DNA from: Sipunculus nudus
Lineage: Eukaryota; Annelida; Sipuncula; Golfingiida; Sipunculidae
Assembly: GCA_026874595.1 (NCBI GenBank)
Contig: CM049313.1
Location: forward strand, 62,873,659-62,937,658
Direction: 5' to 3'
DNA length: 64,000 nucleotides
The notes under the pieces are model-generated. The model did no database searches. It saw only the letters and a list, made by a program, of their open reading frames with translations, and was not told where the DNA came from. Shown here piece after piece: positions 11,195-23,029 of the stretch. Numbering within the stretch: the first letter of the stretch is position 1; the number at the start of each line of letters is the position of its first letter. The position numbers and the translations under genes were made by a program.

Positions 11195-11340
11195 TTGTTA
11201 CGAAGAAAAATTGCTCAGGGGAAAACAGTGGGCCGATCCCGGATTCGAACCCATGTTGGTGGCGCACAAGTCCGGCGTACCAACCTCTTCGCTGGAAAAG
11301 CAAGCTTCACTAGCGAGACAGTTCGGTCCGCTTTTATATC
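11195..11340 (-). repeat. tRNA-like repeat, copy 2 of 2
   Basis: This is the better-preserved copy. On the - strand, an A-box-like CAGCGAAGAGGTTGG lies around 11281-11295 and a perfect B box GGGTTCGAATCC at 11241-11252, spaced as in a tRNA. The cloverleaf is not complete (no convincing acceptor pairing), so it is not called a tRNA gene. Confidence 0.6.
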
Positions 11341-11876
11341 AACGAGTAACAAAATCAATGAAACCCCAACGCAACGGAGAAATCTTAATTTATATAAAGA
11401 ATATACCCAAGCATTATGAATGCTCGAGCAGGGTCCTAGTTGAGCTCAAATGAGCTGTTTGTTTGTTGTTAGAGACATCAACATTGTCTTACCCAGCCTG
11501 GTACACTTGCAATGTAGACAGTTTAACCTTTCATGACAGTGTTACTGACAGTGCGATGAATAAAGATTTTGATTCATAATGTGCCCGGATCGTGTCCCTC
11601 CCACTGAGTTGGCATTTCTTCTGCTTGATAATGTAAAAACCAAAAGATAGCTCTATAGGAAGTCCGTTGTGTGTTTTGTCTCTCTCGGTGTCAGGTTTTT
11701 ATCAATAAACCATTTTAACATTCCTTCTGCAAGAATTATCCATAAATAAATGAAAATATGTGAACAGCCCATCTGTAGGTTTTGAAGAAGTTGCATGATT
11801 TAAATTTAAAAAGTTAGTTATAGTTACTCGTAATTAATGGCATATAAACAAAAACATCGTTTTACATATTAACTCC
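11341..11876. other. No gene recognised
   Basis: AT-rich sequence between the tRNA-like repeat and an LTR fragment. No supported frame or repeat ends. Confidence 0.6.
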
Positions 11877-12507
11877 TGTTACAGGTGCTCTTTTTATTGT
11901 TTGACACGGGCGTAACTCCTGTTGTGACACCCTCGCCGAGACGTTTATTACATTCTATGTTTGATCCGTACTGGTTGAACTCTCGTTGTCATGTTAGCCT
12001 TGGGTTTTCACGCCTGGCCGTTTACTGTTGAGTAGGGTCCTTATAGACTGTTCGAGAAGTGAAAAATTCTCAGCTTGGGGTGTGAAGGTATATAAAGGGG
12101 CTGTGTTTTAGAGCCAGGCAGAGAGCAGCAGAGCAGATTCCAGTGGACGCAGAAGCGCGTGTCAGTTTCTAGCACCTTATCCGACGAATACAGAAATTAT
12201 AGATTTTCTAAGACTTTCTCCTAGATTTTGTGCATTTGGACTTCAGTTTACTTATTGGAATGTTGCAAGAGCTTTACACTGGATTGTCATTCTCCGAGAG
12301 TATACATTTAAAGAACTTATCGTTGTGGCGGTGTTGGTATCCAGGTACTGTGCACATTATTTTTCTATGTGATTGTATTCAATTGTTGTTATACCCCTGT
12401 TTTACTGTATAATTGTATTGATTTAGTGTGTTGTAATGTTAGGGTTGTTTTAAGAAAAAATTATAGTTATTTGTTAACAAAAAAAACATTGACTTCTTTA
12501 TTGATGG
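11877..12507 (+). repeat. LTR of the Gmr1-like family, copy 2 (truncated)
   Basis: It begins TGTTACAGGTGC and follows copy 1 closely in inverted orientation, including the TATA box TATATAAAG at 12089-12097 and the segment before the polyadenylation signal. About 70 bases after CACGCCTGG, present in copy 1, are deleted here. It ends soon after GACTTCTTTATTGATG, so the last 130 or so bases of the LTR are missing. No internal Gypsy sequence follows. Confidence 0.8.
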
Positions 12508-13294
12508 CCTGTTAAACTGCTTTAGTGACCAGATGATGACATCACCGGACTGTGTGATACAAAAAAATAGAGTGGTGTTACGTGTGATTTTTATCAGCTA
12601 TGTCTAATGTATTTATACCTTCCCGGTAAAGGCGCCGCCGGTCTTAAACATGCTACTTAATTTGACAGCGTCTAATGGGTCCGGCAGACCTGGTAATAAG
12701 CTGACACATCAAAGTCAAATAAAAATGGAAGACGTCCGGCCCGGAATTAACAAGGGGTAATCTATCGATTCTGCGCGCTGTTAACGGATTTTTTTTTTTC
12801 TCGTGACGAAGCCGTTTACCCAAGGTCTGTGAGACAGCCATACGCACTTGCTATCGACATATGTGGTTAACTGCCCACTGAATAGGCTTAAGGCTCTATT
12901 AATACGGGTTTTTTTTTCTATGAAAATCTCTATCTGTCGGGCCTTGTTATGCGTATACGTCTTACATCAATTACTTCGCTAACAGAACTCTTTTACGGGT
13001 TCGAGGGCATTCCTCTTAATGTTTTTATCTGTTTATTTGTTATGTCTTATTTTTGCCGCAGCTAAGGAGGTTATGTTCTCACCTGTGTGCGGTTTTTAAC
13101 ATATTTTCGCAAAAATAAGAACGGTTTTGATACCCGTCAAACTTTGTAGATGATTGGGACTTGGTTATAGTCCAGGAAGCAACCCATAAACATCTGACGG
13201 GTATTCGGATTAAGGAGCGTACCAATAGGACCGTTTTGTTTGGAGATGGTATGCGCACTCCTGGCAGCCATTTTAGTGTTATTCATTTATTTTA
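12508..13294. other. No gene recognised
   Basis: Unassigned sequence with short T-runs. No supported coding region. Confidence 0.6.
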
Positions 13295-13630
13295 TATATT
13301 TTATTTTGTTGGAGGTACCGAGTCCATTTTTAATGCTAGCTTAACTAAGTATTTATTTCGGAACATTCCATTTCGGACTACATGACAGGACAGTTGCACA
13401 CGCCCCCTCGCGTTTTATATCTTGGTGTTAAGCAGGCCCGGTGACTACTGCACCTGTGGCTTGGTCGATCATTCCACCGAGGAACCCCCGCGAAAGGCGG
13501 CCTATCTATTAAGCCTGCAAAGCGATCACCCTGGGTCGGGGCCGACCGTAGAAAATCTCACCGCCTTGGCGGAGATTCGAACTCAGGAGTGCTGTGCCTT
13601 ACCCCTTTACCAAAGAAGCTGGTTTTATAG
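13295..13630 (-). mobile_element. tRNA-derived SINE family, copy B with intact head
   Basis: On the - strand the head has an A-box-like TTTGGTAAAGGGGTAAGG and a B box GAGTTCGAATCTC spaced as in a tRNA. A body shared with copy A follows (CAGGTGCAGTAGTCACCGGG and ATATAAAA), and the end is GGTACCTCCAACAAAATAAA with an A-rich tail. The length is about 335 bases. The two copies together define the body and 3' end of the family. Confidence 0.7.
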
Positions 13631-14403
13631 TTTATTTTGAATAATGCAATCATATTGTTTATAAATTCATACTTTCTTATTACCATACAAATACTGTATT
13701 ACCCCGCTAACAAGCATTGTGGACTGCGGGACTTGGAAATGAGGTCGTCTTACGGGAATATATGAGCATTAAATATGGATTTCGGAGGATGGTGGGCAGT
13801 TCAGTTATTACTGTTGCGGGAGCCAAGCGATCGCTGACTGATATAAAGCCCCTGTCACACCCTCAGGTTAAAGAATAAGGACCTATTTCAGAACAAGACC
13901 CTACATATTTTTATAAAAGTTGCACATATCGTTGGCTCCAGGGAAGTATTTTATACCGAGTGTCAAGTGCCATGTACTACATCAAACTCAAACTCAAATC
14001 CTGACAGGTTATTGTGTTCCAGGAAAACAGCGGGTTGTTAATCTCATTTTCAGGTAATGTGGCAGCTTCTAAAACTGGCCACAGATGAAGCCACCTGTCA
14101 ATTATATTAAAAGAAGCAGTCATGTAACTATCAATCCCATCCAACATAAAAAAAAGTTTGCCACTGTCTTTTTTATTAAAATTACCTACATGTATATTTC
14201 TTCTGTCACCCACCTGCCATAAATAACATATGTACCTCCAAGAATGTTGCCTGAAATATTCTGTAGCCCTGCACTATTTCCTACCAATGTAGAATGCCAC
14301 AACATGTTCTGACCTTACCTTACTCGAAATGGGTCACTCTAACCTTCTCAAACTAGACTAGGATTGAGATTAGTTAAGTTTATTTATTTATTAACATTAT
14401 TAC

Positions 14404-14440
<37 letters not shown>

Positions 14441-15267
14441 GTGACATGTACATACACAATATAAACATTACCACAGGTACATTAGTAAGTTAGCTAGCCC
14501 TCTATGGGCTTATATGTCACCTCAGATATAAACAAAGTAAATACATCGCGGCAGACAACATTAAACACCATCAAAGTATACACTGGTTGTGCTTTAGTGT
14601 AACAGCTTAAGAAAGAAGTAAATCAATGTCTAATTCGGAGCGCGAACCAAGAATTCTCCCATGTTCATACAATTCATCAAATGAACCACATACACTGTTT
14701 TATCATGAACAGGAAATAATGCGTAATCGTTATGCTCAATCAAATATTGCCATGCATGGGCTTTGGTTTTTGCGTTTACTAATAAAATACTTAAAATAAA
14801 AAGTGATTCCATGTACCGACAGAGGAAATCAGTGCCTGCTCTTATAACTGAATTAAGCGGCCAGAGTGCAGTACTTTAGTTGTATAATTTGCCGCGTTGG
14901 GCAATACCTCTTCTAAGCTTTGCGGCACAGCAAAGAAAGTTTGAAGGCTCTGTTAGTGGAAGGAATTATGTTTTAACCATTGCATCGACTGGAACAGTCT
15001 AAATCAAATAAAATTGTTCGAAGTTTTTGATAGAAGAACATAAAAAAACAGTATTTTATCTTCCACATTAACATTTTTACCATTTTTAGTGGCTCATATT
15101 TTTGATAATATCATCCTTATGGATGGGTCACTCTCAATAGGTCACTCGTACCTTGCCGATCTTGACTAAGATCCAGTTACGATTTGGATAATCGTAGTGG
15201 TCGGGATAACAGCTGTGGAGGTCAGGATAGGTCATGGTAGGTCGGGAGAGGGTAACGACTATTCTGG
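13631..15267. other. No gene recognised; (TTA)n microsatellite at about 14396-14440
   Basis: The region holds a trinucleotide repeat and AT-rich sequence. Short open frames at 13977-14213 and 14630-14812 have no family features. Confidence 0.6.
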
Positions 15268-17724
15268 ACCGGTGTAAAGACTTCAGATTACCCCCCCCCC
15301 CCTTTCAGGTTACCCCACGGTAATCTGAAATCGATTTCAGATTACCCCCGGGGGTAGCCTGGACCTGATTTCATGTTACCCCCCTACATTTCAGATTACC
15401 CCCCTCACTGATCAAGCTAATATGATTATTTTTTGTGTTAGTAGGAGCTCACCACTCCAGATATATTTATTTACAACATCCTCAGCTGGCTGGTGATATT
15501 GTGGTCAGCTCCGTCTGGCAGTACATGGGTCTCTCTGTCCGTAACCTCATAACACGTATTATCTCAAAAACGTTACTCACATCCCATTTAATAAACTTGG
15601 CAGGTGTATCTTATGGATCTCCTCACTTGATCAGGTTTTGGTCACACTTACTTGATTTTTATAACATTTAACAAATAAATTAAAATATTTAAACATCAAT
15701 ATACTTCACGATTACAGTGTAAATGATTATTATTAATTCAGGAAACGCAGAATACTAACAACGTGTCAAAACTAGTGTAATTCGTTTTAATATACAAACA
15801 AATTGAAAATATAAATCACAGAAATACATTTTGGCTGCATACAAAAAATTATTAGGGAAGAGTATATGCTGGGTTTAACGAATGCTGTTTTTAAAGAATA
15901 TGCACATATTTTGGTATAGTTAATTTCAATTCAGACTTTCAAATGTATTAGGGACTGAAATTTTGTATGTATTGTTTATGACACATAACATTTACATATA
16001 AATATAGACATTTCGCCTTATTATCACAAATATGGGAGTTTTGAGTTATACAGTCGTAAACGCAAACACTGTACAACAATAATTTATTAATAATTTCAAT
16101 GATAATAATTTTACATTGAAAATTTAAAATTTTGAAATGTAATGGTAAAACGAAGAAATTCAGCTGAGTGAACAATGTAAATAATATTGGTATACCAAAG
16201 AGGCAAAAATTATTTTAAAAATTTACTTGTATTATATTTTAAATGAAACACTGAATAAACTTGAAATATAAAAATATAAAAAGAATGAAAATTCTATGTT
16301 TAAAATCAGAAACACAGTGTAGTAAAAGTTTTAATGGATTAAGCATATTAAAATTATATGTAGAACATAACTTGCTCGGTTTAACAGACTATTACTAGTG
16401 CATTTTTAATATAACATCTAAAAATTTAAAGAAATTGTAATTGTAAGGCCAAAAAAAATTAAAGGTATGGTTCTCAGGCACCGCCCGCATCAATTTTAAA
16501 CCCCCGCATCAAAAATTTTTATTTTGATTTTCAAAAAAAATTTCCAATTTTGAGCTACTGCCGCTCCGACATTTCTTTCAAGAAGAAAAAACCATACAAT
16601 TTCCTTTGTTTTGTAGTGCTTTAACTTATTTAGCAAAATAAAACTGTTATTTTCATGCTTTTCCCTTATCATTTGACATTTTTATCGAAACATACCAAAA
16701 AATTGAAAAAAAAGCGACCGCCCGCATTGATTTCTGAAAAAAAGTGCCTGAGAATCATACCTTTTTTTTATTTTGGCCTAAAAATTATAATTTGTATTAC
16801 ATCTGAGTAAACGCTCCGATGTTTTCAGCAGTCAAAAATTAAAATTTATAAATGTTTTAGTGGCTTTGAACACAAAAATGAATATATTTTATATGTTAAA
16901 CTTTGTTTTAAGTTAAAATAAAAGAAGGAAAACCATTCAAGTGGTTCAATACAACATAGAGACATGACATATTAAAAATACATATAACACGTGATAAAGG
17001 TTTGTATAAATTGGTCCTCTACTATGAGTCTTTTGTCATTTTTTTTAATTAAAATTCGTCAAAATTTCCTCAGATCGAATTTAACGGGGTATTTTATTTC
17101 TCCTTCCAAAGAAGTAATCGTTTCGAAATTAAAACCAAAATAAACTTTCTACCATTTTTTCCATGTACAAACCTAATGTCTGACTTCAACGACCTCACTT
17201 AACCGGCCATGAAGATAGCTGCAGTATGCTTGCCAGTTGCCGTATTTCGTGATCACGAAAGATAGCATTTAAATTATGGATGTAATTATCATACCCAGTT
17301 AATGTGCAAGACTGCATGTTTCATTTATAGTTGGTGTATTTATAATTTAAATGGAGAATGTTTTGTACCTTTTGTACTACAGGGATAATGACAATTTGAT
17401 GATAATAATCATCATCGTTAATTTTACTATTGTTATTATTATAAAAAATAGTGGTAGTAGTAGAAGTAGTTGTTGGTTTTTTTTTTTTTTGTTGTTTTCA
17501 GGTTACTTAAGGTAATGTATAAGATAAGTATCTAAATAATCATAATTAATCATTTGGGGGGGGGGGGGTAATCTGAAATTGGAGGGGGTAATATGAAATC
17601 TATTTCAGATTACCCCCGGGGTAATCTGAAATCGGTTTCAAGTTACCGGGGGGTAATCTGAAATCGATTTCAGATTACCCCCCGGTAATCTGAAAGAGGG
17701 GTAATCTGAAATCGGTACACCGGT
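15268..17724. mobile_element. Foldback-ended non-autonomous element, 2.46 kb
   Basis: The ends are inverted: ACCGGTGTA at 15268-15276 and TACACCGGT at 17716-17724. Inside each end is a cluster of TTTCAGATTACCCC units in both orientations (15283-15413 and 17558-17715). The right cluster contains a perfect 46-bp palindrome at 17643-17688 and the left one a perfect 24-bp palindrome at 15321-15344. The interior is AT-rich without a transposase and carries a nested MITE. No clear target-site duplication is visible, so the superfamily is unknown. Confidence 0.65.
16447..16778. mobile_element. Tourist-like MITE (PIF/Harbinger type), nested
   Basis: Ends begin GGCCAAAA and are inverted over roughly 35 bases (left block GGTATGGTTCTCAGGCAC, right block its near-complement). 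The 332-bp element is flanked by TAA at 16444-16446 and 16779-16781. A 3-bp TAA duplication with GG-starting ends fits PIF/Harbinger Tourist-like MITEs. A diverged relative lies at 40200-40470. Confidence 0.75.
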
Positions 17725-17776
17725 TCAAATGGTCGAGGAGCCGCCACGATATCATCAAGTCAATCGTCTTAAATCG

Positions 17777-17994
17777 CAAGGCCGGATCTAGGATTAAGGA
17801 AAAGGAGGGGTCCAACCCAGGAGGACTATTAATAAAACCTAAAACAAAGTCCCATGTTCCGGAAAAGGGTGGGGGGGGGGGGGGGTTCGTGGCGACAAAA
17901 ACTGACCGTAACCCTTTAAAAAGGTTGCGGTGGATAAAAGGGGGGGGGGGGGGAAGAGCCGAGCCCCCTGGACGTCCCCCTGGATCCGCATCTG
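17777..17994. mobile_element. Short MITE-like element with G-runs
   Basis: The left end CAAGGCCGGATCTAGG and the right end (reverse complement CAGATGCGGATCCAGG) form an inverted pair. Both sides are flanked by AATCG (17772-17776 and 17995-17999). The interior contains two long G-runs. The 5-bp duplication is modest evidence. Confidence 0.5.
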
Positions 17995-17999
17995 AATCG

Positions 18000-19701
18000 G
18001 GAGGCAGTGTTGGGCCTAATCGGCATCAATCGTGGTTAAACCTGCATGGGCAGTCGTAGGCCATTTCCTAACATTCAAAACGACTTTTGTATGGTTGTGC
18101 TACGATGTTAATACGATTTAACACGATTTGCCGCGATCTGTCAGGACAACCTTGGTCGGAAACCCATCGTGGTAAATCTTGATTTATTGTACTGGAATCT
18201 TCACTTAGGACGGACTTGACGTATGTAAGGAATCGTCCTCAATCGGTGTTAATCGGCTTCAGTGTCGTAAAAAGGTCTGCATTATCTTCACAGGTCGCAC
18301 ATCCATCGTAGCGGTCACATCGTGGATCTTCTCTCACGACCACCCATGACATCTGTGGCTACGATAAGTTGGGATAGATTGTGGCCCGTATGCTAAATAT
18401 GCAGCCTTACCTCTAAAAGTATCAATCCTATATAATTTGATATATGTGGCAGGACAATGGAAAATCCAACGATTACGGTAGACATGGGTATTAGACTGAA
18501 CCACTAATGTAATCATACCCTACTGTGGGAAGACCACAAATATACTGAAGCAATCTATCTGTGCCTCAAGCACTGCAAATATTAGACAGGCTAAATGGCC
18601 AGACATGTATATGAGTTTGTCGAACCATTGCTTGAAAAAATATCAGTTGCCAGGAACTGTTTGAATGTACTCTTCAGAATAATACCAGGAGTACAATACC
18701 GAAATATAGACATCCTACCGCGTTAATGAAAGAAACCAATTACTCCTTATTGTGTAAATAGTCACAATACTTTATTAATATTTCATTTGGACTACGGTTG
18801 GTAGATTAGTAACAGGTATACAGCAGTGACTGCGGACAACACATATTTTCAACAGTAAGGATCACAACACTGCTTAGCTACAGCTAATTTTACTTCAGCT
18901 TTGATCACTTGAGTAAGTGAAGGATTTCTACTATTTGGATCAATACAGGCCTATTATGTGTCTGCAATTATGCGTGTGTTTAACGTTTACATAATTTTGA
19001 CGATTTCAGGTAACATATGGTTTTTCATATGGGTTTAGGTTTAATGCCAGTTTTACCAGAGCAAGCAACGCAGGTTGGTCTTTATCACTTTTGGTTTCTG
19101 TTGCTACAGGCTCAAATATTTTATAACTGGGCCCATTTCACGATTAGCTACAAGCGAGATAGGTAAATATCCTGTTAATAGTTCACAAGGATTTTACACT
19201 CCTTGTTCTTTATATTCAAGTATACAATATTCATAGGTCATGCCGATTTATGTAAGTACCGAAAATGTCATAAAATGAAGAGCCGAACATACCCCAGGTT
19301 CAACGTAACGCCAGAACATCCAAACAAAGGCCATTGTCGCTCAGAGAAAACGATATTGATTTAAAGTATGGCTCCTAGCATTAGCAAATAGCAAATCAAT
19401 GAAAAACTTATTTATATTACCTATAAATAGGAGTTTTTATTAAACTCTTCAATCATGTAGAATAGGGAAGAAAAGATCTGGGTCGTTTTAACATGTGGTC
19501 TGGAACAAAATAGATTATAAAGCATAGATCGTAAATGTCAAACGCAGTTATTTTAGCAATAGTGGTTCCCTGAAATAGCATCCGATACGGTTTGGTCGAT
19601 ATGCCATAAAGAATTTCAATAATAATCACTGGCGATGCCCGAAACAGTTTGCAACAGTCCCTTAACATATTAACATTGCTCTTGGATCACTCCGCTCATC
19701 T

Positions 19702-19706
<5 letters not shown>
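18000..19706. other. No gene recognised
   Basis: Unassigned sequence. Motifs such as TAATCGGC/ATCGTGG recur loosely between 18010 and 18350 but do not form a clear repeat. Confidence 0.55.
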
Positions 19707-19759
<53 letters not shown>

Positions 19760-19875
19760 GACTTCAATCTACATGCGTTTAACAACGTTGGTTCGTCAGA
19801 GCCTCACTGATCAGAAACGCACTGCGGAGGTCCTCACGAAACAACGCATGTACATTGAAGTCCTGAACTATATAT
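19707..19875. repeat. (TA)n tract with a 109-bp hairpin element
   Basis: A (TA)n run ends at 19756. An inverted pair follows at once, with arms 19757-19779 and 19843-19865 matching at 22 of 23 positions. The loop contains a second weaker inverted pair (TCGTCAGAGCCTC against TCGTGAGGACCTC). It is probably a small foldback element inserted at TA dinucleotides. Confidence 0.7.
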
Positions 19876-19937
19876 TCAACTTTATATATTAAAGCACCTT
19901 ACAGTAGAACATAATTTTCAAATATTTTGTGGTATAC

Positions 19938-19972
<35 letters not shown>
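19938..19972. repeat. (TA)n-(GT)n microsatellite
   Basis: Short dinucleotide repeat. Confidence 0.9.
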
Positions 19973-20273
19973 CCTTATACATTCTTCAGGTTACTGAGTT
20001 TGTGTCAGTGATGAGTTATGTGTAACCGAAGCCTAACAGCCAGTGTTAAAGCCTACGTCTTACTTGCCTTGTTCCGTCTGCGGTTCACCACGTTCATGGA
20101 GGTAAAGGGAGGATTTGGTAGGAAGTGGCCTTTACCTTAGGGGGACGTAAAGCCTTGGGCCCCACTGAACGCAAAACTTTTGGGATCGTTTACGTCTCCT
20201 GCGAATTTTGAGTGCCATGGAGGCCGTGGAGGTCTTAGAGGTACAGGAAAAGCCTTGCTTGCAATCGGCTTAC

Positions 20274-20436
20274 GGGGTCCTACGGCCTCTTTGCTTCCGA
20301 ATTTTGTACAGAATCTCACGTGCTACGCAGGTCTGTCTTGCGAAATTTCGTGATCGCAAACAGCCCGTAAAGACGGACTTGCGTGGCACGTGAGATTCTA
20401 CACAAAATTTGGATGAAAACAGGACTTAGGATCCCC
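20274..20436. repeat. Long imperfect hairpin
   Basis: The core arms (from 20301, ending near 20409) pair over about 38 bases, including AGAATCTCACGTGC and its complement. Weaker pairing extends outwards to GGGGTCCTA (20274) and TAGGATCCCC-like sequence near 20436. This is relatively GC-rich for the window. It is probably a worn foldback element. Confidence 0.5.
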
Positions 20437-20961
20437 TGCCGCGGTTGTGACCTAGGCTTCATATAAACGTGGGTGGTCGGTTTTGGTCAACGTTCGCTGT
20501 GAAATGTTCAAAACGAAGGGGACAGATCGTGGCTCTTGACACCGAAATGTGTACCTCGTGGAACTGATTTGGCGTGTCAAACCCTGAGAACTTGGCCACG
20601 GTAAATTCTCTTGTTATCCAAGAAATAGAAATATAATCCGAGGAATTATGTATAAACCACCAGGGTCCTGATAAAACTTTATGTTCTGCATGCTCAGATT
20701 ATGTTTGCCAAGGCCCACCAATTTTTCGACTTGATTGCAACTAGGTCAGCTCTGGGCGGTCCCTAAGACAGTAAATATACCCCTGGCTCGATCATGATAA
20801 CGAAAATTGCTTCATCTCACAATGGAATAAATTATTTAAATTAAAAACATATTATGGCAACATAGGAAATTCCTTGAAGTTTCTTACAGACAGACAAACT
20901 AACCAAGGGGAACACACGAACACTGCATGCACAGACTCGGACTTACGATAGTACGTCTGCT

Positions 20962-21272
20962 GTTTAGGGATTGTTGAAGTCAAAATCTGACCCCCACAAT
21001 CCACCGGGGCTTCTAAATAACCCGGCGGCGTAGGTATAAATGCAGTAAAGAGGACAATGTAGTCCTTTCCAGTGTGTTGGTTAAGAATTGTTTCAAGGCA
21101 AATTACGTTAAAGAGGGTGTGTTTTTTTGTGGTAAGGACTTTACGGAATAAGTATAATATTTTGTAAGCATGCGCATGTGGAATGTAAACAGGTATAGGG
21201 GTTTTCTTGAAATGTAATATTTTTTTATTTTAAAGTCAGACAGTTAAGACAAGTAATCCAGGCCGTCCAACA
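20962..21272. mobile_element. MITE family shared with 42344-42740, diverged copy
   Basis: Shared blocks in the same order and orientation are GGGGCTTCTAAATA, TTTCAAGGCAA, ACGGAATAAGT and AATGTAAACA. The left end TTTAGGGATTGTTG corresponds to the terminal CAGTCAGGGATTGTGGG of the other copy. The right end is more diverged. Confidence 0.55.
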
Positions 21273-21998
21273 GTGTCCAAACAAAGAGATTCGTTTCGAG
21301 TAAAAACGACCTCTGGTGGAAGGGTGGAAAACATGATAGCTCGTCACCTGGCGTGGGTTTTCTTAAAACTCATGCACCGGACCATGAATAAAACAGCCAC
21401 CTTGCTTGCTGCTTATCTGTCACTGATTTATTCAGGACAATTTGATTTTGCCTGTGGTGTCGAAATCACTACCAAAAGGCATCAATTTACTGCGGTACTG
21501 ACACCTACTAAATCGACTGCGCACCATAGCAACACGTTATTCTATAAAGACACAACTACCCCGCGAAACAGTCAACCAATACTCGATCAAACGTGCCCTT
21601 TCCTTATGACGCAAATCTTATAGTTACACTGTGTCTTCGGTAAACATTGGGTTAGTGCTACGGGTGATTGTTCCGTCCGTTCTTCAGATCGGTGGCCCAT
21701 TTTGTGACAATCTTTATTTTGCGACAATAAATAAAAAAGGCCACACAAGGAAGAGTTGTTTTACGGATTCGCCGCTTCCGTTTTTCATAGATCCATTTAT
21801 CTTTTTAAGTTAGGAGCAGGTCTTCGATAAACTTTCGAGTCTGTGCTCTTGCCTCGAAAATAATTCTATACAAGTTCTTAATGGTGTAGAAATTGGCCTA
21901 AATCCTGTGATTATTATATGCCTGCATTAAGGGAATTCAAGCTATTTTTGTATTTTTCCTGGCAAGCTTTCAAAATACCACGTTTTATGTCGTGATCG

Positions 21999-22056
<58 letters not shown>

Positions 22057-23029
22057 TGAAACTCCTACTTGCGGACAACTAAATATATATATTGCTCGCA
22101 CCATATTTTTCAAGAGTCCGTAGAACAATTATAATTCTCGATGTGGCCAAAGGTAACTGATCACGTGATAAGAGGTTAATGTAGTGTCATGGCCGTGCCT
22201 CCAGTAAGTTAACTGCATTGATCAAGTTCCCCCGTGTGCTTCCTGGCCAAATCATAGCCCGTAAGATTATCAAAGCAACGCTTATAGATACTGCTTCAGA
22301 GTGAGCACGCCGATTTATTCATGTTAAAATAGGTTTGCCCAGTCAGGTTTCACTCAATCAACTTCTGTCAAGGCTCTTTAGTTAGCCCGGGTATAATTTC
22401 TTCCAAAACTGAGTGTAGTACAAACCTTTCTAAGTTTCCTGGTAAATGTCACTTTTAAAAGTTCCATCAGTCGTGTTTAGGATAATTAATGTATATTGAC
22501 ATACAATAGACATAATTTCAAACGAGCAGTTTTGAATATTATAAGAGCCTTTGTGACTATGGCCTGCCATGTCACAAATATATATAATTATTCAGATATT
22601 TCAAATAAACCAACATACATGTCAATTATATTTTTTATATTATTTTTTTATCAGTTATTAGCTTATGTAGCTGCTTCCTATGAAATCGAACGAATTTAAT
22701 GTCTCCATTGTGGACATACATGAACCGAGGTGAATGTGTGCGTTGTAGTCACTGGGAGAATTGTCGCATGAAAGAATAGAAGTCCCCGAACTGGTCGGTG
22801 AAAATAGCAACTGGCCAATTAATTTTTAAATAGATTGGAAATAAAATTTTTCCTCTCTTGAATAGCATTGTAGCATTGAGCACCAGAGTCGAGAGTAGTG
22901 ATTCAAGGGCGTTAATATAAGGGGATACCCCAACCTCACCTTTTTGGCAAGTTCAATGTAACCACCACCCCAAACCCCGACACCCACTATTCAGAAATAA
23001 TTTTTATATTTTGCAAATGAAATATATTA
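21273..23029. other. No gene recognised; (TA)n at about 21993-22052
   Basis: An open frame of 116 codons at 21273-21623 (first codon GTG) has no recognisable domain and is probably chance. The remainder is AT-rich. Confidence 0.55.

Noticed and set aside
11235-11335. Functional tRNA gene on the - strand
   Set aside because: A and B boxes are recognisable but the acceptor stem and cloverleaf do not close; it fits a tRNA-derived SINE better.
21273-21623. 116-codon open frame on the + strand
   Set aside because: Starts with GTG, borders a MITE and has no recognisable domain.
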